From positions 124,001 through 188,000 of the forward strand of contig DASWIX010000079.1 in assembly GCA_036397455.1 (NCBI GenBank): a stretch of DNA of 64,000 nucleotides. Reading direction: 5' to 3'. The notes under the pieces were generated by a model. That model had not been told where the DNA came from. It did not search any database and saw only the letters and a list, made by a program, of their open reading frames with translations. Below are positions 1 through 9,923 of the stretch, one piece after another. Source of the DNA: JADFNB01 sp036397455. GTDB lineage: Bacteria > Gemmatimonadota > Gemmatimonadetes > Gemmatimonadales > GWC2-71-9. Position numbers and translations under genes: made by a program. Within the stretch, counting starts at the first letter, position 1; each line of letters begins with the position of its first letter.

Positions 1-3000
1 CTCGGGGACACCGTGTTCATCTCGGTGGACGGCGACTACACGGTCACCCTGGATGTCGACGCGAGCGCGGCCAGACTGATCGTGGGTGCGGCGAGCGGAA
101 CGCAACTCCTCCGCACGTTCGGTCCGGCGCTCACGGTGAGCGAGCGGATGGCGGTGGTCGGCGGCGGTTCCCTGTTGCTCTCCGGGGCGACCGCCAACAT
201 CGACTCGTTGGTCAACCGCACAACGACCACACTGAACGGCACGGATCTGAACGCCACCTGGATCAACAACATCGGGTCACTGACGGTCGGGGTCAACGGG
301 CTCAACCTGGACGTCGCCGGCAACCTCGAGAACCGCGGCTCCATCGCGCTTGACAGCGGCGCCTTCGTCAGTGTCGTCAACGGCAACTCGTTGTTCCTGC
401 TGGGTTCGGCCCTGACACTCCGCGCAACTGCGACGCTCGATTTCACCAACCATGTCGTCGTGTCCGAAGGGCCGTTCGCCTTCGACAGTAGTACGGTACT
501 CGTTGACGGAGGCTCCGTGAGTCTTGCCGGCGCGTTTACCGTCGGCCCGACGGCGACGCTCGATCTGACCGCCGCTGCGATCAGCGCGGACACAGTGATC
601 AACGATGGTACCATTTCGATGGATGGGTCCGCGATCACCGCCGTCGTATTGCACAACGGGTTCCTGTCCGCCTATCTCGGGACCAATGCGCTCAACGGCG
701 GCTTCGTGACCGACCCGGCGTCATCCGTCGAGGTATCCGAAATCGGTACCGTGCTCACGGTGGACGCCGGATTCACCAATGCCGGTAACATCACGCTCAC
801 CGCGACGGGATGCTGTACCGATCCGCGGCTGGTGATGAGCAGTGGGACGTTGATCAACACCGGCACCATCGATGTGAGTGGCGCCGCCGGGGGCACGATC
901 GAAGGTGCTCTCGACAATCAGGGGAATGTGAATAGCAATGCCACGGAACCGCTGACGCTTACCGGCACGACGATCAGCAACAGCGGCTCGTTCAACGCGG
1001 AGACGGGTGACCTCAGCCTCACAGGCGGTGGGACGTTCACCCAAACCACGACCGGCGACATGGTTGTCGGGACGGGTCAAACGGTCACCGTCGCGGGCGG
1101 GACGTTCGCCAATAGCGGATTGGTCCACGGTACCGGCACCCTCGACGTCTCGGGTGCGGTGTTCACCAGCGACGGCGTCCTCGCGCCCGGAGCGAGTCCC
1201 GGCACGCTGACGATCCAGGGCAGCGTGACGATGACCGGTGGCGCGCTCGAGTTGGAGTTGGACGGTCTCACGCCGGACACCCAGCACGACGTGCTCGCCG
1301 TGAGTGACACGATCACGTTGGCCGGCGCCATCGACGTGATCATGGGCTTCACACCCGCGTACGGTGACGAATTCACCGTCGTGACCTTCGGCCACCGCAT
1401 CGGCGGGTTCAGCGACCTCGCCTCGCTTGAGATCGGCGGCGGCCGGTACCTGCAACCGGGCTTCTTCAGCGACCGCCTGACGCTCTCCACCAGCGTGCCG
1501 CAGGTCGTCGTGACGCCCGACGTGGACACGCTCGTCAGCATCAACGAGACGACGCAGCTCACGGCCGAGGCGCAGGAATTCGACGGCACACCGATCGTGC
1601 CGGGCCCGGCGTTCACCTGGTCGAGCGGCAACGAGGCGATCGCCACGGTCGATGCCAACGGTCTGGTGACGGCGGTGGGCGTGGGCTCAACCGGCATCAG
1701 CGCCACGGCAACCGGTGGTACGTCGGGCGGCGCGGCGATCGTGGTAGACATCACGATTTCGGCCGTAACCATCTCACCGGCGGGCGTGGCCCTCGCGGGA
1801 GCCGGCGCAACCACAACGCTGAGCGCTGAAGTGCTGGACGGCATGGGCAACCCCACCGGAGCGGCCGCGACCTGGTCGAGCCTCAATCCCCAGGTCGCGA
1901 CCGTCGATCCGGTGACCGGACAGGTCACGGTCGCGGGACACGGGCAGGTCACGATCGCGGCGGCGGCGGGCGGCGTGACGGGCTACGCAACCGTCACCGC
2001 GAGTATCCCCGGTAGCGTGCCGGTCAACCTATGGGCAATGGACTCCACGGGCGTCGAGGGGCTCAACGGAATCTGGGGGACCTCGGCGTCCAACATCCTG
2101 GTTGGCGGGAACGGCGCGACCATGGTGCGATTCGACGGCGCCGCATGGAGTGCCGAGGCGATCCCGACCAGCAACATCTCCGACCTCTGGGGCACATCGG
2201 ACAGTGACATCGTGGCCACGTCGCTCGGCGGGTCGGTGATGCGGTATGACGGCTCGTCCTGGGGATTCCTCACGGGCGCACCGTCGACCACGCTGAACGA
2301 CATCTGGGCCGCATCGCCCGTCGCCCGCTGGATTGTCGGCGCGGACGGCACCATCGCGTTCCACGACGGGACCGGCTGGACCACGCAGACCAGCGGCACG
2401 CCGGCGCAGCTCAGGGCGGTCTGGGGCGCGTCCGCAACCGACGTGTTCGCGGTCGGCGCCGACCCGAGCGTCTTCCACACTGTCGACGGGATCGCGTGGA
2501 CCCCGATGACCAGCGCCTCGACGGTAAACCTCGAGGACGTGTGGGGCACGTCGGCCACCGACGTGTGGGTCATCGGCGATACCGCGGTGCTGCATTACGA
2601 CGGCGTGGGCTCGCCGGACTTCGACGTGTTCCAGTACCTCCCGGGACCGCTGTACGCCATCTGGGGCTCCGCACCGGACGACATCTACGTCTCGGCAGAG
2701 GGCAACCGAATCCACCACTACGATGGGGTGAGCTGGAAGACCGACACCGTCCCCGAGACGCACTTCGGACTCTGGGGGGCGCCGCAGAGTCCGGTGTTCG
2801 CCGTCGGACGGACCGGCACCATCCTGCGCGGGTACCGCGGCGCGAGCGTGACCGTGCTGCCCGACGGCGCGACCCTCGCCGCCGTCGGCGATACGCTGCG
2901 TTTCATCGCATCGGTCGACGATGCGGCCGCCAACCCGATCACCTCGGCGACGGTGACCTGGCGCAGCCTCGACGAAGGAATCGTCACGATCGATCAGGCG

Positions 3001-6000
3001 GGCCTGATCACAACCCAGTCGTTCGGCGTCGCCGACATCACGGCGACCGCGCCGGGCGGCGCGGCGGACACCGTGACCGTCACGGTCATGGCGCCACTCA
3101 CCACGATCGAGCTATCGCCGGTTGGCGGTACGATCGTCGCGGCGGGAGGAACGCAGCAGTTCACCGCGGCGGGGATCGATGCGGTCGGTGACACGGTGCC
3201 AGCGGTACCGTTCACCTGGACAACCGCCAACCCCACCGTCGCCACGGTCGACGCGAGTGGACTCGTGACCGCGGCCAACCCGGGGCAGACCTCGATCGGC
3301 GCGACGGGCGGCGGCATCACCGGCTACGCGACCGTCACAGTCGCTTTCGCGCCGGCCGCGGGACCGATCAACCTGTGGGAACCCGAGGCCAGCGGCACGA
3401 CGGTGCAACTCAACAGCGTGCACGCGTTCCGCGGTGGGGACGCCTGGGTGGCGATGAACACGACCAACGTGCTGCAGTTCAGTGCGTTGACGTGGAACGA
3501 ACTCGCGACCGGCCTGGGGTTCGGGCACCTCCAAATCTGGGGAAGTTCTGCCAGCGACATCTACACCGCGGGGCCCGGAGGGCGACTCGGGCACTACGAC
3601 GGCAGCACGTGGAGCACTGTCCAGCTGCCGACCGCCAACAATCTCACCAGCGTATGGGGCGTCGCACCCGATCACGTCGTTGCCGTGGGCGAGCTCGGCA
3701 CTATCGGCATGTTCGACGGCACGACCTGGAACACGGTCTCGAGCGGAACGACCGAGAGCCTGACCAGTGTATGGGGCTACGCGCGCGATCGCTATTTCGC
3801 CGTCGGGGTCAACGGAACGCTGCTGCGCTACGACGGGACGAGTTGGAACGTCGAGTTGAGTACGGGCCCCACCTATACCCACGTGTGGGGGTTCGACTCC
3901 ACGGACGTGTACGCCTCGGTGGGGGGCGGCCTGGTCGTGCATTTCGACGGCGTCGTATTGGACACGGTACACCTGCCGAGCGCGCAGTCGTTCATTTCGA
4001 TGACCGGCACGACCGGAACGGACCTGTATTTCGCCGGCGGCTCGGGCCGGATTGCGCGGTTCGACGGCGCGACGTTGTTCGAAGACACGTTGCCGATTGG
4101 CACGACGCCGTTGCTGGACGTCGTGACGATTCCGGATCGCGGCGCCTATGTGGTCGGTGGCGGCGGCACGATCTATCGCGGCTACCGCAATGCCAGCGTC
4201 ACCGTGACGCCCGACCTGGACACGTTGCCGCTGGTCGGCGACACGGTGACGCTCTTCGCGTCCGCGGTGGACGGCGGCGGCAACCCGCGGCCGGCGGTCG
4301 AGTTCACCTGGGACACGGATGATCCCGCCATCGCGACCGTGGACGCGACCGGGCTCGTCACCGCCGCGGGCTCGGGCACCACGCTGATCATCGCGACGGT
4401 TCCGGGCGGGGCCGCGGATACCGCCACCATCGTCGTCTTGCCCCAAGTGGTAGCCGTCTCCATCGCACCGACGGGCGTGTCGTTGTCCGGCATCGGCGCC
4501 AACACGACCCTCACCGCGTATGTGATCGACAATATGGGGGACACGGTCGCGCTGCCGGTCACGTGGTCGTCGCTCAACGCAACCGTCGCCACCATCGACG
4601 GCGGCGGGCTGGTCACGAGTGCCGGTGACGGCCAAGCCGTGGTCTCGGCGGCGGCGAGCGGATTCACAGGGTACGCCGTCGTGACGGTCGCGAACCCGGC
4701 GACCACGCCGGTCAACCTGTGGGACGTGGCGCGCGAGAAGGCCGACCGCGTGATCTTCGGCATCTGGGGCCTCGACGCCGGCAACGTGTTGGCCCTGCCG
4801 TCCAGCGGGGACACGATCCTGCGTTACGACGGCACGACCTGGACGCCGGTGCGGCGGAGCTCGGTCGCCATGTTCGGCGCCTGGGCCAGCACGCCGGACG
4901 ACGTGTGGGTAATCGGGGACAACGGCAGCACCGAGCACTACGACGGCACGTCCTGGGCGTCAGGGACCACCGCGGTCGACACCTCGATGCGGGCCATGTG
5001 GGGCAGCGCACCGAACGATATCTGGGCGGTCGGCCTCAGCAGCACGATCCAGCACTACGATGGGGTCGACTGGACTGACGAGACGGTCACGCCCGGCGGC
5101 CCGTCGCTGCAGGGTATCTGGGGCAGCGCACGCGACACCGTGTGGGCGGTAGGTAACGGCGGCACGATTCTGCGCTATGACGGATCCGCGTGGAGCACAG
5201 CAACCAGCCCGACCGGTTCAAGCCTGTTCGAGATATGGGGTAGCGCGGGCAACGATATCTGGGCGGTGGGCGCCGCCGGAACCATCATCCACTACGACGG
5301 TGCGCTGTGGTCGGACGTCACACCTGTGCCTGCATTACCCTTCCTCTCGTCGGTCTGGGGCAGCGCCAGCAATGACGTGTGGGCCGCTGGCACGGACAGC
5401 ACCATCGTCCACTACAATGGGGCCACGTGGGATACTGTGGCGCCCAAGCCGCGCGGATTCGGCTATGGCGGCGTGTGGGGCCGTTCCACGGGCGACATGT
5501 GGGTCATCGGGACGGGGCCGCACTTCATTCTGCGCGGCGTGCGCGGCGGCACCGTGAGCGTGACCCCCGCGGACCCAACCATCACCGCGCTCGGCGATAC
5601 GGTGCACCTCACCGCCTCGGCGGCTGATGCAAGCGCCAACGCGCTCACCGGCGTGCGATTCACCTGGTCGAGCAGCGACGAGGGTGTGGCCACGGTCGAC
5701 CCGGCCGGGATTGTGACCGCGCTGGCCAATGGCATCGCCGATATCACGGCCACAGCACCGGGCGGGGCGAGCGGGAGCATCGCGGTGACCGTCCAACAGG
5801 TCGCTGCCACACTTGCTGTTCCAGGCAGCGCGAGCATCTCCGGGGTCGGCAGCACCCACCAGTTCACGGTCGAGGCGCGGGACGCGAACGACAACTTGAT
5901 CGTGTCTCCAACCACAGTCTGGACGTCGTTCAACCCCGCCGTGGCCACGGTGAATGGGTCATCGGGGTTGGTGAGTGCGGTTGCCAGCGGCCAGACAACC

Positions 6001-9000
6001 GTGAAAGTCACGGTGGACGGAATCCCCGGCCATGCAGTGGTGAACGTTTCCGTTCCCGGAATCACACCGGTGAACCTGTGGGCCGAGATGCCGACCCCAG
6101 CCACCTTCGTGTCGGTTTGGGGCAAGTCCGCATCCGACATGTGGGCCGTGGGCCCCGCGGACGCGGCGTACCACTTTGACGGAACGAATTGGATCGGGCA
6201 GGTCGTTACGGGCGGAGGCGACCTCGCTGATGTCTGGGGTGTCGGGAGCGAGTTGTTTGCCGCCGGCAGAAACTTGATTGCCCATTTTGACGGTTCGACG
6301 TGGACCACGGAACCGATCGCGAACATCCTTTTCGAAGGTGTCTGGGGTACGTCGCCCACCGATGTGTTTGCCGTGGGGCAACCGTTCAACGGCAACACGA
6401 ATGGGATCTATCACTTCAACGGCGCGTCGTGGTCCCCGATGGTCGCCCCCGGCGGCGGGACGGCGCTCCACGCGGTGTGGGGAACGTCGTCGTCCAATGT
6501 CTTCGCGGCGGGAACAGGACTGATGCTGCACTTCGACGGCTCGACCTGGACGCAACAAGTGGCCCCCAACCTGGATTACCGCGACCTCTGGGGCCCCACT
6601 CCCAACGATGTATACGCCGTTGCCGGAGGGAACCTCTGGGGGCTCGCGCATTGGGACGGGTTCAATTGGTCGGCGGTCCCAGGCGGTCCCAACTTCCGCC
6701 TCAACGGGGTCCACGGGACGTCGAGTTCCGATATCAACATCGTTGGAGGAGCAGCGGCATTGTTCCTGGACATCTCGCAATTCGATGGGTCGGTCTGGAC
6801 ATCCATCAACGTGGTGGGCGGCCTGTTTGAGGTTTGGACGATTTCGTCGTCCGATGTGTTCGCTGTGGGACCCACGAGTGTCCGCGGGTACCGCGGCGCT
6901 GCGGTCACGATCATCCCGACGGCTTCGACCGTGACGCTTCCTGGTGACACGCTTCACCTTGCAGCCGAGGCGCGTGACAATGGGGACGCGCTGATCCCAA
7001 CCGTAACGTTCGCCTGGAGCAGTCTCGACGAAGGCGTGGCGACCGTTGATCCCGCGACGGGGATCGTGACAGCCGAGGGACCCGGGACCGTGGGCATCAT
7101 CGCCGCCGCTCCCGGGGGCGCCGCCGACACGATGGACGTTTTCGTGCCGACGCCCACCTCCATCGTGGTGAGCCCCGCCGGCGGCAGGATCGACGACCGT
7201 GACCTGACCGAATCGTTCTCGGCCATCGTGTTGGACGAGTTCGACAATCCGATGCCGGGAGCACCCGTGACGTGGAGTGCGCGGAACCCCTTCATCGCCA
7301 CGATCGACGCGGCCGGCACGGTGACCGGCGTGGGTGCGGGTCAGACGATCGTCGAGGCCGCGTACCAGGGAGCCGCGGGCCACGCCGTGCTGACCACCGC
7401 CGTCCAGGGCGCGACACCGGTCAATCTCTGGGCCGAGATGGTGAACCCGGAGTTCGGCGCGGGGCAGATCTGGCGCGTGCGCGCCACCGGAAACGGCGAC
7501 GAGGCCTGGGCCTTCGGCCAAGGGGGCGCCCTCAGGTTCAACGGCACCGACTGGGTGGACATGGGTTCTCCTGCCCCAACGTACGGCGGCAGAGTGTTGG
7601 GACCGGACGACGTGTGGGCCACCGGCAACGCCGGCATGTTGTACCATTGGGACGGATCGACCTGGAACCCGGTCCAGACGCTCAGCGCAACGAACATGTA
7701 CGCGTTCTGGGCATCGTCCCCCACCGACATGTGGGCCAGCGGCGAGAGCGACAACGTCGTCGAGCACTGGGACGGGACGGCGTGGAGTACCGTTGCCCTT
7801 CCGGCGGGGATCAGTTACGTGTGGGACATCTGGGGTTCCGATTCCGCCACGGTGTTCGCGGCGGGGAATTCCGGATCGGTATTCCAGTTCGACGGGTCGT
7901 CCTGGAGTGCCGTGCCCTCTGGGGCCGTCTCGCAACGCAGCTTGTGGAGTCCCGGCGGCGACTCGGTGATCGCGGTGGGAGAGGCATCGTCGCTGGTGTA
8001 TCTGAACAGCGCGGGCGGGTGGAGTACCATGACCACCCCGTTCACGTCCGGACTGTACGGAGTCTGGGGCAGCGCCTTCGCCGACGTGTATGCCGTGGGT
8101 TCCAATGGCACGGTAGGCCGGTTCGACGGGGTCGCGTGGGACTCCATGCCGGCCTTTACGACCGACGCGACCACCTGGCACGTGGCCGGGTCGCCCGACG
8201 GCAACATCTACGCCGTCACGGACGGCGGCCGGATTTACCGCGGGCTACGCGGCGGGTCGATCAGCATCGCGTTATCCGACAGCATCTTCCCGGGTGACAC
8301 GCTTACGTCGTCCATCGTTACGGCGTTCGACAGCGCCGGCGGTGTGGTGGACAGTGTGCGCTACCACTGGGCCTCGCTCGACCCGACTGTCACCACCGCA
8401 TTCACCAATGGCGTCGTCGCACTGGACACAGGGTGGGTGGACATCGTCGCGACCGCCGGCGGCGGTGCCGCCGACACGGTTACCCTGCGGGTCGGGCTCA
8501 AGTCAGCCAATATCCTCATCATGGGCGACCTGTGGAACGACAATGACTACGTCCGGTCGGAGTTCGGTTCGCGTATGCCGGGCATCACGTTCGATACCTT
8601 GTCGACTTCGACGCAGACGCCAACGCTCGCGTTCCTCCAGACGTTCGACGCCGTCCTGATGTACATGAATGGATTCCCTGCCGATCAAACCGCTGTCGGG
8701 GATACGTTGGCGGCGTACGTCGGCGCCGGCGGGAACGTGATCGTCGCGACCTTCTACTGGCAGGGAGGCCCCTGGGGTGCGTTCAGTGCCATCGAGCCGT
8801 TGGTCAGCATCGGCGGTTCGCGGTATGTGATCGACAGCGTCGTGCCCGGCGCCATGGCCATCCACCCCCTCACGCGCGGACTCGACACGCTCTATGCGTT
8901 CTTCGAGGGCGGTACGACGCCCGCGGGAGACGCCACCGTGGTGGCCAGTTGGAACAACGGCGGGCCCGCGATGGCCTACCGCGTGGAAGGCGCCGGCCAA

Positions 9001-9249
9001 CGGCTGCTTGGCATCAGCATGTTCCCCGCCCACGGGTTATACAACGGGAGCTTCGGCGATGAGACTTGGTGGCGCGCGTGGGAGAATGCACTACGCTGGA
9101 CCTCCGACGGCGGGGCCTCCGCCGTGCCCGGACCCGCCCTGCTCGTCGCGGGGGGACCGAGCCGGCGCGCGTGGCCCGCCGCGACACTCAACCCCGATCC
9201 CGATAGCGGTCGGCGAGGCACGGGAAGCGGTGCGCGACAACCTCGGTAG
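1..9249 (+). CDS. Giant exported modular protein (beta-helix, Big-2 and propeller repeats), 5' end outside window
   Basis: The frame is open to base 1, and the first in-frame GTG (base 13) lies inside a repetitive domain, so the true start is upstream. Seen in order: residues 1-490 are Gly/Thr/Asn-rich beta-helix-like repeats ending in an autotransporter-style GASPGTL motif; then five modules, each of two Big-2 Ig-like domains followed by about seven repeats of the type W-G-x-S-x-x-D-V-W-A-V-G ... H-Y-D-G-x-x-W, which should form a seven-bladed propeller; then one more Big-2 domain; then about 200 residues resembling a ThuA/glutamine-amidotransferase fold. No catalytic motif, no outer-membrane anchor and no recognised sorting tag is visible at the C-terminus. 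Likely a cell-surface or secreted adhesive or binding protein. The function is inferred from architecture only. Confidence 0.85.
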   Translation, partial: LGDTVFISVDGDYTVTLDVDASAARLIVGAASGTQLLRTFGPALTVSERMAVVGGGSLLLSGATANIDSLVNRTTTTLNGTDLNATWINNIGSLTVGVNGLNLDVAGNLENRGSIALDSGAFVSVVNGNSLFLLGSALTLRATATLDFTNHVVVSEGPFAFDSSTVLVDGGSVSLAGAFTVGPTATLDLTAAAISADTVINDGTISMDGSAITAVVLHNGFLSAYLGTNALNGGFVTDPASSVEVSEIGTVLTVDAGFTNAGNITLTATGCCTDPRLVMSSGTLINTGTIDVSGAAGGTIEGALDNQGNVNSNATEPLTLTGTTISNSGSFNAETGDLSLTGGGTFTQTTTGDMVVGTGQTVTVAGGTFANSGLVHGTGTLDVSGAVFTSDGVLAPGASPGTLTIQGSVTMTGGALELELDGLTPDTQHDVLAVSDTITLAGAIDVIMGFTPAYGDEFTVVTFGHRIGGFSDLASLEIGGGRYLQPGFFSDRLTLSTSVPQVVVTPDVDTLVSINETTQLTAEAQEFDGTPIVPGPAFTWSSGNEAIATVDANGLVTAVGVGSTGISATATGGTSGGAAIVVDITISAVTISPAGVALAGAGATTTLSAEVLDGMGNPTGAAATWSSLNPQVATVDPVTGQVTVAGHGQVTIAAAAGGVTGYATVTASIPGSVPVNLWAMDSTGVEGLNGIWGTSASNILVGGNGATMVRFDGAAWSAEAIPTSNISDLWGTSDSDIVATSLGGSVMRYDGSSWGFLTGAPSTTLNDIWAASPVARWIVGADGTIAFHDGTGWTTQTSGTPAQLRAVWGASATDVFAVGADPSVFHTVDGIAWTPMTSASTVNLEDVWGTSATDVWVIGDTAVLHYDGVGSPDFDVFQYLPGPLYAIWGSAPDDIYVSAEGNRIHHYDGVSWKTDTVPETHFGLWGAPQSPVFAVGRTGTILRGYRGASVTVLPDGATLAAVGDTLRFIASVDDAAANPITSATVTWRSLDEGIVTIDQAGLITTQSFGVADITATAPGGAADTVTVTVMAPLTTIELSPVGGTIVAAGGTQQFTAAGIDAVGDTVPAVPFTWTTANPTVATVDASGLVTAANPGQTSIGATGGGITGYATVTVAFAPAAGPINLWEPEASGTTVQLNSVHAFRGGDAWVAMNTTNVLQFSALTWNELATGLGFGHLQIWGSSASDIYTAGPGGRLGHYDGSTWSTVQLPTANNLTSVWGVAPDHVVAVGELGTIGMFDGTTWNTVSSGTTESLTSVWGYARDRYFAVGVNGTLLRYDGTSWNVELSTGPTYTHVWGFDSTDVYASVGGGLVVHFDGVVLDTVHLPSAQSFISMTGTTGTDLYFAGGSGRIARFDGATLFEDTLPIGTTPLLDVVTIPDRGAYVVGGGGTIYRGYRNASVTVTPDLDTLPLVGDTVTLFASAVDGGGNPRPAVEFTWDTDDPAIATVDATGLVTAAGSGTTLIIATVPGGAADTATIVVLPQVVAVSIAPTGVSLSGIGANTTLTAYVIDNMGDTVALPVTWSSLNATVATIDGGGLVTSAGDGQAVVSAAASGFTGYAVVTVANPATTPVNLWDVAREKADRVIFGIWGLDAGNVLALPSSGDTILRYDGTTWTPVRRSSVAMFGAWASTPDDVWVIGDNGSTEHYDGTSWASGTTAVDTSMRAMWGSAPNDIWAVGLSSTIQHYDGVDWTDETVTPGGPSLQGIWGSARDTVWAVGNGGTILRYDGSAWSTATSPTGSSLFEIWGSAGNDIWAVGAAGTIIHYDGALWSDVTPVPALPFLSSVWGSASNDVWAAGTDSTIVHYNGATWDTVAPKPRGFGYGGVWGRSTGDMWVIGTGPHFILRGVRGGTVSVTPADPTITALGDTVHLTASAADASANALTGVRFTWSSSDEGVATVDPAGIVTALANGIADITATAPGGASGSIAVTVQQVAATLAVPGSASISGVGSTHQFTVEARDANDNLIVSPTTVWTSFNPAVATVNGSSGLVSAVASGQTTVKVTVDGIPGHAVVNVSVPGITPVNLWAEMPTPATFVSVWGKSASDMWAVGPADAAYHFDGTNWIGQVVTGGGDLADVWGVGSELFAAGRNLIAHFDGSTWTTEPIANILFEGVWGTSPTDVFAVGQPFNGNTNGIYHFNGASWSPMVAPGGGTALHAVWGTSSSNVFAAGTGLMLHFDGSTWTQQVAPNLDYRDLWGPTPNDVYAVAGGNLWGLAHWDGFNWSAVPGGPNFRLNGVHGTSSSDINIVGGAAALFLDISQFDGSVWTSINVVGGLFEVWTISSSDVFAVGPTSVRGYRGAAVTIIPTASTVTLPGDTLHLAAEARDNGDALIPTVTFAWSSLDEGVATVDPATGIVTAEGPGTVGIIAAAPGGAADTMDVFVPTPTSIVVSPAGGRIDDRDLTESFSAIVLDEFDNPMPGAPVTWSARNPFIATIDAAGTVTGVGAGQTIVEAAYQGAAGHAVLTTAVQGATPVNLWAEMVNPEFGAGQIWRVRATGNGDEAWAFGQGGALRFNGTDWVDMGSPAPTYGGRVLGPDDVWATGNAGMLYHWDGSTWNPVQTLSATNMYAFWASSPTDMWASGESDNVVEHWDGTAWSTVALPAGISYVWDIWGSDSATVFAAGNSGSVFQFDGSSWSAVPSGAVSQRSLWSPGGDSVIAVGEASSLVYLNSAGGWSTMTTPFTSGLYGVWGSAFADVYAVGSNGTVGRFDGVAWDSMPAFTTDATTWHVAGSPDGNIYAVTDGGRIYRGLRGGSISIALSDSIFPGDTLTSSIVTAFDSAGGVVDSVRYHWASLDPTVTTAFTNGVVALDTGWVDIVATAGGGAADTVTLRVGLKSANILIMGDLWNDNDYVRSEFGSRMPGITFDTLSTSTQTPTLAFLQTFDAVLMYMNGFPADQTAVGDTLAAYVGAGGNVIVATFYWQGGPWGAFSAIEPLVSIGGSRYVIDSVVPGAMAIHPLTRGLDTLYAFFEGGTTPAGDATVVASWNNGGPAMAYRVEGAGQRLLGISMFPAHGLYNGSFGDETWWRAWENALRWTSDGGASAVPGPALLVAGGPSRRAWPAATLNPDPDSGRRGTGSGARQPR
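1495..8238 (+). repeat. Five tandem Big-2/Big-2/propeller modules of about 1.35 kb
   Basis: The landmark motif P-(V/I)-N-L-W that opens each propeller is encoded at 2020, 3364, 4708, 6067 and 7417. The spacings are 1344, 1344, 1359 and 1350 bases. The end of each propeller carries an R-G-x-R-(G/N) motif that leads directly into the next Big-2 pair, near 2830, 4180, 5530, 6885 and 8239. The modules are diverged at nucleotide level but keep period and phase, which suggests growth by unequal crossing-over of a whole functional module. Confidence 0.85.
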
Positions 9250-9270
9250 GGGACAGCAGACAAAACGGGG

Positions 9271-9290
9271 AGGCCGCTAAGACGCGGCCT
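9271..9290 (-). terminator. Putative intrinsic terminator of rng-rplU-rpmA
   Basis: A perfect 7-bp stem (AGGCCGC / GCGGCCT) with a 6-base loop overlaps the rpmA stop codon. Read on the minus strand it is followed by CCCC and GTTTTG, a short T-run. It sits in the 27-base gap between convergent genes. Confidence 0.5.
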
Positions 9291-9546
9291 GCAATTGCGG
9301 GTACACGCTCACCTTGATCCGCTTCTTGTCCTTGTTCTCGAACTTGATCACGCCGTCGATCAACGCGAACAGCGTATCGTCGTGCCCCCGCCCCACGTTA
9401 CGGCCGGCATGTACCCGGGTACCGCGCTGGCGCACGATAATGTTGCCCGCGCGCGCGAATTCCCCGCCGTATTTCTTGACGCCGAGGTATTTCGGTTTGG
9501 AATCGCGCCCGTTACGGCTGGAGCCAACACCCTTCTTGTGCGCCAT
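9277..9546 (-). CDS. rpmA: 50S ribosomal protein L27
   Basis: An 89-residue protein with the classic bacterial L27 start M-A-H-K-K-G-V-G-S-S-R-N-G-R-D-S and the basic G-x-x-x-V-R-Q-R-G-T core. L27 binds near the peptidyl-transferase centre of the large subunit. There is no extra N-terminal leader of the Firmicutes type that needs cleavage by Prp. It starts three bases after the rplU stop, giving the standard rplU-rpmA pair, with rng just upstream. Length and sequence are fully typical. Confidence 0.98.
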   Translation of the reverse strand: MAHKKGVGSSRNGRDSKPKYLGVKKYGGEFARAGNIIVRQRGTRVHAGRNVGRGHDDTLFALIDGVIKFENKDKKRIKVSVYPQLQAAS

Positions 9547-9549
9547 ACC

Positions 9550-9864
9550 TTAGACCTTCACGTCGGTGATCATGATCTCGGTATACTTCTGCCGGTGACC
9601 GGTCTTCTTCCGGTAGTTCTTGCGGCGTTTGAACTTGAAGACGTAGAGCTTGTCACCCTGGACGTGGTCCAGCACCTCGGCCGAGACCTTCGCGCCCTTC
9701 ACCAAGGGCGTCCCGGTCTTGACCGTCTCTTCGGTCGCCGATAGCAGCACCTCGTCAAAGGTGAGCTTCGTACCCGGGTCCACTTCCATGAACGGAATCC
9801 GGATCATGCGGCCCTTCTCGGCCCGGAACTGCTCGCCCTTGGCTCGGAAAATCGCGTAAGACAT
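9550..9864 (-). CDS. rplU: 50S ribosomal protein L21
   Basis: A 104-residue protein matching bacterial L21 along its length: the N-terminal Y-A-I-F-R-A-K-G-E-Q-F, the central F-D-E-V-L-L segment, and the basic C-terminal K-R-R-K-N-Y-R-K-K-T-G-H-R-Q box that contacts 23S rRNA. It lies 59 bases downstream of rng and three bases upstream of rpmA, so the three genes are probably cotranscribed. Confidence 0.98.
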   Translation of the reverse strand: MSYAIFRAKGEQFRAEKGRMIRIPFMEVDPGTKLTFDEVLLSATEETVKTGTPLVKGAKVSAEVLDHVQGDKLYVFKFKRRKNYRKKTGHRQKYTEIMITDVKV

Positions 9865-9923
9865 AGGCGCAAAACCTACCTAGGAGCCGCGGCGCCGGTC
9901 AAGGCCGGCGCGTAGGGAGCCGA

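Noticed and set aside
13..15. GTG as start of the giant protein
   Set aside because: The frame is open upstream to base 1 and the codon lies inside a repeat domain with no signal peptide or ribosome site, so the gene is truncated by the window edge.
3112..8181. Long antisense frames inside the giant gene (608 and 740 codons)
   Set aside because: They are Arg/Gly/His-rich translations opposite a repetitive GC-rich gene, with no recognisable domain; GC-rich third positions keep such shadow frames open.
9120..9249. PEP-CTERM-like V-P-G-P-A motif at the giant protein's C-terminus
   Set aside because: No hydrophobic helix and basic tail of the correct spacing follow it; the end is Pro/Arg/Gly-rich.
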